Assembly: GCA_015067435.1 (NCBI GenBank)
Contig: SVMM01000004.1
Span: 62,001 to 126,000 of the forward strand
DNA: 64,000 nt
DNA from: Oscillospiraceae bacterium
GTDB taxonomy: Bacteria > Bacillota > Clostridia > Oscillospirales > Oscillospiraceae
Direction of reading: 5' to 3'
The notes below the pieces were generated by a model. It was not told the DNA's origin, did no database searches, and was given only the letters and a program-made list of their open reading frames with translations. This document shows positions 9,397-15,792 of this stretch, in pieces (position 1 is the first letter of the stretch; each line of letters begins with the position of its first letter). The translations under genes and the position numbers were made by a program.

Positions 9397-10647
9397 ATGG
9401 AAGAAGAAAAGAACCTGACAACCGAAAAAGAACCGCTTTGGACGCGCGACTTCACGACCATCACGCTCGGCAGCGTGGTGTCGATGCTCGGCGGCTCCAT
9501 GGCGGGCTTCGCCATCAGCCTGTTCGTGCTGGACTACACCGGCTCGCCGGTGTACTACGCGCTCTACATCTTTCTGCACACGCTGCCCCAGATCGCCGCC
9601 CCGCTGCTCGCGGGGCCGCTGATGGACAAGTTCTCCCGCCGACGCACGATCTACATGCTTGATTTCACCTCGGCGTCGATCTACCTCGCCGTGGCGTTTC
9701 TGGTGCTCACGGGGCATTTCAGCTTTTTCATCCTCGCGCTGCTGACGCTCACGGTCGGCACCATCGACAGCGTCTACCGCGTCGCGTTCGAGAGCTTATA
9801 TCCCATGCTCATCACGGAGGGGAACTACTCCAAGGCATACTCCATCGCCAGCACGCTGGAAACGCTGACGCTGGTGATGATCCCGGTCTCCACGTTCCTG
9901 TACAAGGCGTTCGGCATCTGCCCCATCCTCTTCGCCAACAGCGCCTGCTTCCTCACGGCGGCGCTCTTTGAGGTGCGCATCAGCGACGTGGAGAAGCTGG
10001 AGAGCGGCGGCGAGGCCTACAGCGCGAAAAAGTATCTGCTCGACACGAAGGAGGGCTTCCACTATCTGTTTTCGGAAAAGGGCCTGCTGTGCGTGGCGGT
10101 CTACTTCCTGTTCAGCTCGCTCGGCGGCGGCGCGGGATCGGTCATCACGCTGCCGTGGTTCCGGGACAACTATGCCAACGGCGAGTATGTGTACATGTCC
10201 GTGTGGGGCTTCTCCGTGCTGGGGCGCGCCATCGGCGGGATGCTCCACTACCGCTGGAAGCTGCCCAAGGAGAAGAAGTACGCCATCGCGTTCACGGTCT
10301 ATATCACGATCAACGTGCTGGAGGGCGCGTATCTCTACACGCCGCTGATGGTCATGCGTCTCGCGTGCTTCCTCATCGGCATCCTCGGCGTCACGTCCTA
10401 CACCATCCGCATCTCGGCGACGCAGGCGTATGTCCCCAACGGGATGCGCGGGCGGTTCAACGGCGCGTTCACCATGCTCGACACCACGGGCGCGCTGCTG
10501 GGAGAGGCGATCGCCGGCATTGCGATCTCGTACCTGCCCATGCGCCCCGCGCTCAGCGCCATCATGGGGTTTGTCGCGCTCATGGCGGTCGTGTTCATCT
10601 ACGGCGGGCGCAGGCACATCCGCCCGATCTACAATACTCACGCGTAA
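9397..10647 (+). CDS. MFS transporter
   Basis: Integral membrane protein of 416 residues with about 12 hydrophobic helices. The first loop carries GPLMDKFSRRRTIYMLD, matching the major-facilitator motif A (G-x-x-x-D-x-x-x-R-R). It resembles the MFS_3/multidrug efflux branch; the substrate cannot be told. The N-terminus MEEEKNLTTEKEPLWTRDF is short and charged before helix 1. No ribosome binding site precedes the ATG and the -10 hexamer ends 9 bp upstream, so initiation on a leaderless mRNA is likely; the next in-frame Met is already in helix 1. It is divergent from the P-loop ATPase and followed at once by the SCIFF promoter. Confidence 0.88.
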   Translation: MEEEKNLTTEKEPLWTRDFTTITLGSVVSMLGGSMAGFAISLFVLDYTGSPVYYALYIFLHTLPQIAAPLLAGPLMDKFSRRRTIYMLDFTSASIYLAVAFLVLTGHFSFFILALLTLTVGTIDSVYRVAFESLYPMLITEGNYSKAYSIASTLETLTLVMIPVSTFLYKAFGICPILFANSACFLTAALFEVRISDVEKLESGGEAYSAKKYLLDTKEGFHYLFSEKGLLCVAVYFLFSSLGGGAGSVITLPWFRDNYANGEYVYMSVWGFSVLGRAIGGMLHYRWKLPKEKKYAIAFTVYITINVLEGAYLYTPLMVMRLACFLIGILGVTSYTIRISATQAYVPNGMRGRFNGAFTMLDTTGALLGEAIAGIAISYLPMRPALSAIMGFVALMAVVFIYGGRRHIRPIYNTHA

Positions 10648-10653
10648 AAAATC

Positions 10654-10682
10654 TTGACGAACGCCGAAAATCATGGTATAAA
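10654..10682 (+). promoter_or_regulatory. Promoter of the SCIFF operon
   Basis: TTGACG (10654-10659), 17-bp spacer, TATAAA (10677-10682). The SCIFF ATG is 33 bp downstream behind GGAGGA. Confidence 0.75.
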
Positions 10683-10714
10683 GGGCAATAGTAATCTTAT
10701 GGAGGACTTAAATT

Positions 10715-10864
10715 ATGGATAAGCACATTGTGACTCTTGAGACGCGCGACCTGTGCGCGAGCGCGAAGAACGGCGGCTGCGGCGAGTGCCAGACCTCCTG
10801 CCAGAGCGCCTGCAAGACCAGCTGCGGCATCGCAAACCAGCAGTGCGAGAACGAGAATCGCTGA
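10715..10864 (+). CDS. scfA: SCIFF ranthipeptide precursor
   Basis: A 49-residue precursor peptide. The C-terminal core CGECQTSCQSACKTSC plus a sixth Cys at residue 44 is the hallmark of the six-cysteines-in-forty-five-residues family, which is near universal in Clostridia. The adjacent maturase joins Cys sulfurs to neighbouring residues as thioethers. The leader (MDKHIVTLETRDL) matches the usual recognition region but carries an additional Cys at position 14, making seven. GGAGGA lies 8 nt before the ATG. A hairpin terminator separates it from scfB, which should keep peptide mRNA in excess over enzyme mRNA. The physiological role of SCIFF is still unclear; quorum or redox signalling has been suggested. 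Confidence 0.95.
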   Translation: MDKHIVTLETRDLCASAKNGGCGECQTSCQSACKTSCGIANQQCENENR

Positions 10865-10875
10865 AAAAACGCCAA

Positions 10876-10907
10876 AAAAGCGCCGCCTGATGGCGGCGCT
10901 TTTCCTT
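10876..10907 (+). terminator. Attenuating terminator between scfA and scfB
   Basis: AAAAGCGCCGCC-TGAT-GGCGGCGCTTTT, a perfect 12-bp stem ending in a T run, placed between the scfA stop and the AAGGAG of scfB. No new promoter is visible before scfB, so scfB is probably reached by read-through. Confidence 0.8.
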
Positions 10908-10921
10908 GCAAGGAGATAACT

Positions 10922-12298
10922 ATGATCCATCAATACAAGCTGGGCGGCTGCAACATCGTGCTCGACGTCTGCTCCGGCTCCATCCACGCCGTCGACGAGC
11001 TCGCCTATGACATGATCGCGCTTTACGAAGGGCGCGCGCGCGAGGACGTCCTCGCCGCGATGCGCGAAAAATACCCCGACGCGGATGAGGCGGAGCTCGG
11101 CGAGGTCTACGGTCAGATCACGTCGCTGCGCGACGCGGGGAAGCTGTTCGCACCCGACACGTTCGCGCCGATGGCGGGCAAGCTCAAGGAAAAGAGCGCG
11201 GGCGTCGTCAAGGCGCTGTGCCTGCACGTCGCCCACACCTGCAACTTAAACTGCGCCTACTGCTTCGCCAGCCAGGGCAAGTACCACGGCGAGCGCGCCG
11301 TGATGAGCCTCGACGTCGGCAAGCGTGCGCTCGATTTTCTGATCGAGCACTCCGGCACGCGCCGCAATCTGGAGGTCGATTTCTTCGGCGGCGAGCCGCT
11401 GATGAACTGGGAGGTCGTCAAGGAGCTGGTGCGCTACGCCCGCGAACGTGAGAAGGAGACCGGCAAGAACTTCCGCTTCACGCTCACGACCAACGGGCTT
11501 CTCATCGATGACGACGTCATCGACTTCTGCAACCGCGAGATGCACAACGTGGTTCTCAGCCTCGACGGGCGCAAGGAGATCCACGACAAATGGCGCGTCG
11601 ACTACGCGGGCAACGGCAGCTGGGAGCGCATCGTGCCGAAGTTTCAGAGGCTGGTCGCGGCGCGCGGCGGCAAAAACTACTACATGCGCGGCACGTTCAC
11701 GCACGCCAATCCCGACTTTTTGAAGGATATCCGGACCATGCTCGACCTCGGCTTCACGGAGCTGAGCATGGAGCCGGTCGTCGCCGCGCCGGACGATCCC
11801 AACGCGCTGACGGAAGGCGATATCCCTGTCGTCATGAAGCAGTATGAGGAGCTGGCGCAGCTGATGCTGGAGCGTGAGCGCGCCGGAAAGCCCTTTACGT
11901 TCTACCACTACATGATCGACCTCACGGGCGGCCCCTGCATCTACAAGCGCATCTCCGGCTGCGGCTCCGGCACAGAGTACATGGCGGTCACGCCCTGGGG
12001 CGATCTGTACCCCTGCCACCAGTTTGTCGGTGAGGAAAAATTCAAGCTCGGCGACATCTGGCAGGGCGTCACCAACGATGGCGCGCAGGCGGAATTCGCC
12101 GCGTGCAACGTCTACGCCAAGCCCGAGTGCCGCGACTGCTGGGCGCGCCTCTGGTGCTCCGGCGGCTGCGCCGCCAACGCCTTCCACGCCACGGGCTCCG
12201 TCACCGGCGTCTATGAGACAGGGTGCGAGCTGTTCAAGAAGCGCATGGAGTGCGCGATCATGCTGGCGGTGGCGCGTCAGGCAGAGAAGTTAACATAA
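10922..12298 (+). CDS. scfB: SCIFF radical SAM maturase (thioether-forming)
   Basis: Radical S-adenosylmethionine enzyme of 458 residues that installs thioether cross-links in the SCIFF peptide. Residues 1-90 form the leader-binding RRE-like domain (GGCNIVLDVCSGSIHAVDE). The 4Fe-4S cluster cysteines are Cys107, Cys111 and Cys114 in CNLNCAYC, followed by FFGGEPLMNW. The C-terminal SPASM region has CGSGTEYMAV, LYPCHQF and CRDCWARLWCSGGC for auxiliary clusters. AAGGAG precedes the ATG. The stop codon overlaps the ATG of the downstream decarboxylase-GNAT gene in TAATG, so translation of the two is coupled. Confidence 0.97.
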   Translation: MIHQYKLGGCNIVLDVCSGSIHAVDELAYDMIALYEGRAREDVLAAMREKYPDADEAELGEVYGQITSLRDAGKLFAPDTFAPMAGKLKEKSAGVVKALCLHVAHTCNLNCAYCFASQGKYHGERAVMSLDVGKRALDFLIEHSGTRRNLEVDFFGGEPLMNWEVVKELVRYAREREKETGKNFRFTLTTNGLLIDDDVIDFCNREMHNVVLSLDGRKEIHDKWRVDYAGNGSWERIVPKFQRLVAARGGKNYYMRGTFTHANPDFLKDIRTMLDLGFTELSMEPVVAAPDDPNALTEGDIPVVMKQYEELAQLMLERERAGKPFTFYHYMIDLTGGPCIYKRISGCGSGTEYMAVTPWGDLYPCHQFVGEEKFKLGDIWQGVTNDGAQAEFAACNVYAKPECRDCWARLWCSGGCAANAFHATGSVTGVYETGCELFKKRMECAIMLAVARQAEKLT

Positions 12299-14076
12299 TG
12301 AATACGCCGATCTGTGATTTCGTCCGCGCCTACGCCGCGCGCGGGCCGCTGCGTCTGCACATGCCCGGTCACAAGGGCGTCGGTCCCATCGGCGCCGAGC
12401 CGCTGGACATCACGGAGGTGCCCGGCGCCGACGTGCTGTACGCGCCGGAGGGCATCATCGCCGAGAGTGAGGCGAACGCCACCGCGGTCTTCGGCAGCGC
12501 GAAGACGGTCTACTCCACCGAGGGTTCGTCGCTCTGCATCCGCGCGATGCTGTATCTCGCGCAGCTCTATGCAGGATCGCGCTGCCGCGCGCCGCGCATC
12601 CTCGCTGGCCGCAACGCGCACAAGACGTTCCTCTCCGCCGCCGCGCTACTCGACCTCGACGTCGAATGGCTGACCTCCGAAACGGATGGTGCCGTCGTCT
12701 CCTGCACGGTCACGGCGGCGGAACTGGAAAACCGGCTGGAGGCGATGTCGGAAAAGCCGGTTGCAGTTTACATAACTACTCCCGACTATCTGGGAAACCG
12801 CGCGGACATTGCCGCGCTCGCGGCAGTCTGCCATCGATACGGCGCGCTTCTGCTGGTCGACAACGCGCACGGCGCATATTTAAAATTTATGTCAACCTCA
12901 CAGCATCCGCTGGATCTCGGCGCGGACCTCTGCTGCGACAGCGCACACAAGACACTCCCCGTACTCACCGGCGGCGCGTACCTGCACGTCTCCAAATCCG
13001 CTCCCGCCATGCTCTGCGACGAGGCAAACCGCGCCATGTCGCTCTTTGCGAGCACTTCCCCTTCGTACCTGATCCTCCAGTCGCTCGACGCGGTGAACCC
13101 GTTGCTTAATAGTGGTTATGTAAATAATGTTATGTTTACTTCTGCCGCTGTGGGATCGCTGCGTGCGCAACTGCGCGGCGTCGGGTGGACGACGGTGGGC
13201 GACGAGCCGCTGAAGCTCACGCTCGCCACGAAACCCCGCGGCTATACGGGGACGGAGGTCGCCGAGCTACTTGCACGGCAGGACATCGTCTGTGAGTTCG
13301 CCGACGCGGACTATATTGTTTTTATGTTAACCAACAGGGTCGCGGCAGCCGCCGGTGCCGTCCTTGGCGCGGCGCTTTGTGCGATCCCGCCGCGTCCGCC
13401 GCTCACGGAGAAGCCTCCGATATTATGTAAAGCGTTGTGTGTACTCTCTCCCCGCGCGGCGATGCTCGCGCCGTCGGAGACGCTGCCCGTGGAGGACGCT
13501 GTGGGCCGCGTGCTGGCGTCGCCGGGCGTCGGCTGCCCGCCCGCCGTGCCGATCCTCGTCTGCGGCGAGCGTATCGATGAAAGTGCCGTCGCGGCGTTCC
13601 GCTACTACGGCGTCGAGCGCGTCGCCGTCGTACGCGAGACGATCGTCCCTGTTGACGAGACGAATCTCGCCGCCGCCGGCGCGGTCCATGCCGCCGCGTG
13701 GCAGGCGTCGCACGCCTCGTTCTGCGCGCCGGACTTCGTTGCCGCGCACACGCCGGAGCGTCAGGCGCAGTACCTGCGCGCAAAGCTGGAAAAAGGCAGC
13801 CGCGTCTATCTGCTGCTCGTCGACAGGCCCCTCGCGGTCGTCTCCGTCACGGGCAGCCTGATCGAGGACCTCTACGTCCTGCCGGAGCGTCAGAACCTCG
13901 GCTTCGGCACAAAGCTTCTGCGCTATGCGCTCGGCCAGTGCGACGGCGCGCCGACGCTCTGGATCCTGGAGAGCAATACCGGCGCGGCGCGGCTCTACGA
14001 GCGCATGGGTTTTGCCCCGACGGGGCGGCGCAATGAATCCTATCTGCTTGCTGAGATCGAATATCGGTTGACATAA
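12289..14076. repeat. Cluster of the GTTNACATAA 10-mer
   Basis: Exact copies on either strand at 12289-12298, 12776-12785, 12887-12896, 13322-13331 and 14067-14076, and one-mismatch copies at 13116-13125, 13130-13139 and 13423-13432. The first and last copies include the stop codons of scfB and of the fusion gene. Each interior copy sits in a short run of AT-rich codons unlike the rest of the gene. See findings for copies elsewhere in the window. Confidence 0.6.
12298..14076 (+). CDS. Orn/Lys/Arg decarboxylase-like PLP enzyme fused to a GNAT acetyltransferase
   Basis: A 592-residue two-domain protein. Residues 1 to about 450 are a fold-type I Orn/Lys/Arg decarboxylase: LHMPGHKG near 19-26, ITEVPGADVLY, STEGSS, VDNAHGAYLKF and the PLP lysine in DSAHKTLPVLTGGAYLH. 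The C-terminal 130 or so residues are a GNAT domain with the acetyl-CoA loop VLPERQNLGFGTKLLRYAL and the ending LWILESNTGAARLYERMGF. If both are active, the protein would decarboxylate a basic amino acid and acetylate the amine; this order is inference. It overlaps scfB by one base. The gene contains several AT-rich codon patches centred on a recurrent 10-mer, unlike its neighbours. An alternative is that the GNAT part acts on a protein or on the SCIFF product. Confidence 0.88.
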   Translation: MNTPICDFVRAYAARGPLRLHMPGHKGVGPIGAEPLDITEVPGADVLYAPEGIIAESEANATAVFGSAKTVYSTEGSSLCIRAMLYLAQLYAGSRCRAPRILAGRNAHKTFLSAAALLDLDVEWLTSETDGAVVSCTVTAAELENRLEAMSEKPVAVYITTPDYLGNRADIAALAAVCHRYGALLLVDNAHGAYLKFMSTSQHPLDLGADLCCDSAHKTLPVLTGGAYLHVSKSAPAMLCDEANRAMSLFASTSPSYLILQSLDAVNPLLNSGYVNNVMFTSAAVGSLRAQLRGVGWTTVGDEPLKLTLATKPRGYTGTEVAELLARQDIVCEFADADYIVFMLTNRVAAAAGAVLGAALCAIPPRPPLTEKPPILCKALCVLSPRAAMLAPSETLPVEDAVGRVLASPGVGCPPAVPILVCGERIDESAVAAFRYYGVERVAVVRETIVPVDETNLAAAGAVHAAAWQASHASFCAPDFVAAHTPERQAQYLRAKLEKGSRVYLLLVDRPLAVVSVTGSLIEDLYVLPERQNLGFGTKLLRYALGQCDGAPTLWILESNTGAARLYERMGFAPTGRRNESYLLAEIEYRLT

Positions 14077-14918
14077 TCTAATACCCTGCCGGCTCTGGCG
14101 GCGGGGGAGTTCCGCGCCTGCGGGCGCGGGGCGCTGGGTTCCGCCGACCCCGGCGGAGGGGCTTTTTCCGCCAGCCCCGGCGGGGGCGAGGTTCCGCGCC
14201 TGCGGGCGCGGGTTACTTTTCCCGCGAAGGAAAAGTAACCAAAAGTTCGCCAAAACATGCGGTTTTGGAATCCCTTTCCGACTGTCGGCGCCGATAGCCG
14301 CCATCCGGCGCGCCATGTCGATACATCGCTTCTCTGTTTGCGCTGACGCGCTCGTTCATCGAGGTGCAGCATTGTACGTCTTCGCGGCAGCGCCTAGCCG
14401 GGCTATAGCGGCAAGCCTGCTGATGCGTGCAAATTTGCACCGCCATCCGCCAAAAGCGCAGAGCGGAGCGAGTGCGCATTGCACGACCTTGCGGCTTCCA
14501 TCCGCAGAGAGCGCAGAGCGAAGCGAGTGCGCATTTCGCTGCCTTGCGGCTTCCATCCGCAAAGAGCGCGGAGCGGAGCGAGTGCGCGTTGCGCCACCTT
14601 GCGGTATCTATCCGCCAAAAGCGCAGAGCGAAGCGAGTGCGCATTGCACGACCTTGCGGATTTTATCGCCCCGAGGCGCGCGGCGCGGAGAGGCACAGCG
14701 CTGCGCACGGAGAACCGCAGCGACAGCGGAAAGAGAGAATACCGGTATCGTCCACGCTCGCGCCGAGCGGTTACAGCAGCACCACCGGCGGTGCGACGGC
14801 GCTTTTCCTTCTACGGAAGCCCGAAACCATTTCTTCCTTTTGGCAAGACAGAAGGAAGAAACGGTGTCGGGAACCGCCCCCCCTCGCTGGGGCCTAGCCA
14901 TGCTCTCCTCACCCAACA
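14077..14918. repeat. Gene-free composite repeat region between convergent genes
   Basis: 842 bp without a credible gene. From left to right: two copies of a GC hairpin (CCGCGCC-TGC-GGGCGCGG at about 14113 and 14194); a hairpin GGTTACTTTTCC / GGAAAAGTAACC near 14213-14240 followed by a CCAAAAC / GTTTTGG stem; a segment at 14314-14400 resembling 37695-37780; four 55-bp tandem repeats; and near 14808-14880 a stretch (CTTTTCCTTCTACGGAAG, then a TTTCTTCC / GGAAGAAA hairpin) shared with both ends of the element at 37571-37914. Open frames here are overlapping low-complexity shadows without ribosome binding sites. It is probably a non-autonomous mobile or structured-RNA element. Confidence 0.65.
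14439..14658. repeat. Four tandem copies of a 55-bp repeat
   Basis: Units at 14439-14493, 14494-14548, 14549-14603 and 14604-14658. Each contains CGCAGAGCGAAGCGAGTGCG or a 1-3 base variant and ends in CCTTGCG. The unit can fold through GCGCA/TGCGC around GAGCGAAGCGAG. 55 is not a multiple of 3, so it is not a coding repeat. Copies are contiguous, so it is not a CRISPR. Confidence 0.85.
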
Positions 14919-14919
14919 C

Positions 14920-14945
14920 AAAAGGACGGCCGAGCCGTCCTTTTT
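14920..14945 (-). terminator. Terminator of the csoR-copA-flavoprotein operon
   Basis: AAAAGGACGGC-CGA-GCCGTCCTTTT with further T residues on both sides; 15 bp beyond the stop of the flavoprotein gene. Symmetric, so it may also stop transcription from the left. Confidence 0.85.
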
Positions 14946-14959
14946 GCGTTGATATGGTT

Positions 14960-15577
14960 TTACCGGATAAAGTTGGTGCCAACGCGCGGCTCCCGTTCGG
15001 GCAGGCCGTACTTTTCCTTTCCAAGCGCGATCGACTTCATCAGAAACGCCATGTTCCGCGCCAGCGTGCGCATGACGTACAGCCCCTCGCCGTCCTGCTC
15101 CGCCTCGCCCGGCGCGCAGCCGAACACGTCGTTCCAATAGCGGCTGGTCGCGATGGGCATACCGGAGATCGAGAAATACTTGTTCAGCGCGTCCATTGTC
15201 GCGGTGGTGCCCGCGCGGCGCGCCACGGCGACCGCGGCGCCGACCTTCATCGTCTTGTCGAAGGACGTGGAGTAAAACAGGCGGTCGAGAAAGCTCTCGA
15301 TCGTGCCGTTGGGCGAAGCGTAGTACACCGGCGACGCCACGACGAGCCCGTCCGCCGCCTCAAACTTCGGCGCGGCCTCGTTCACCGCGTCGTCAAAGAC
15401 GCACTTCCCCGCCTTGGCGCAGCCGTCGCAGGCAATGCAGCCGCGGATTGCCTGATTGCCGACGCACATCGTCTCGGTCTCGATACCCCCCTGAGCAAAG
15501 ACCTTTTCCATCTCGCGCAGCGCGACGGCGGTGTTGCCGTCGGGATGCGGACTTCCGTTGATTAATAAAACTTTCAT
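14960..15577 (-). CDS. NADPH-dependent FMN reductase / iron-sulfur flavoprotein family
   Basis: A 205-residue flavodoxin-fold protein. The N-terminus [20 protein letters not shown] is the FMN phosphate-binding loop. [13 protein letters not shown], with four cysteines, is typical of iron-sulfur flavoproteins or of the substrate loop of clostridial NAD(P)H:FMN reductases. The [19 protein letters not shown] motif lines the flavin. Its ATG overlaps the stop of copA (ATGA), so it is translated with the copper-resistance genes; a role in handling copper-induced redox stress is inferred from this coupling only. No membrane segment. Confidence 0.88.
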   Translation of the reverse strand: MKVLLINGSPHPDGNTAVALREMEKVFAQGGIETETMCVGNQAIRGCIACDGCAKAGKCVFDDAVNEAAPKFEAADGLVVASPVYYASPNGTIESFLDRLFYSTSFDKTMKVGAAVAVARRAGTTATMDALNKYFSISGMPIATSRYWNDVFGCAPGEAEQDGEGLYVMRTLARNMAFLMKSIALGKEKYGLPEREPRVGTNFIR

Positions 15578-15792
15578 GAGCGCACACCCAAAACCTTATA
15601 ATCCTGGGCTTCCACCGCCGCCTTGAGCGCGTCCGCGTCGACGCTGCCGTTCGTCTCGACGACGGCGGTGTTCTCGGTGTGGCTCGCCGTCGCGGAGACG
15701 ACGCCCTCCACCGCCTCCAGCGCCTTCTTGACGCGCGCTTCGCAGTGCTCGCACATCATACCCTCAACTTCCAAAGTGATCGTATTTGCCAT
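15574..15792 (-). CDS. copZ: Probable internally initiated CopZ copper chaperone within copA
   Basis: In frame with the end of copA, ATG at 15792 opens a 72-residue reading frame starting [20 protein letters not shown]. It has the Cys-x-x-Cys metal site and the size of CopZ chaperones. AAAGGAGG (15801-15808) stands exactly 8 nt upstream, a better ribosome binding site than that of copA itself. The layout suggests one mRNA giving both a full-length pump with a C-terminal metal domain and free CopZ. Known relatives use a separate copZ gene, and E. coli copA gives a short chaperone by frameshifting. Internal initiation is inference from the sequence. Confidence 0.6.
   Translation of the reverse strand: MANTITLEVEGMMCEHCEARVKKALEAVEGVVSATASHTENTAVVETNGSVDADALKAAVEAQDYKVLGVRS

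Noticed and set aside
14439-14658. CRISPR array
   Set aside because: The repeats are contiguous 55-bp units without unique spacers and there are no cas genes in the window.
14315-15565. 416-codon plus-strand frame across the repeat region
   Set aside because: It runs through the 55-bp repeats and then antisense to the flavoprotein gene; no ribosome binding site, no domain.
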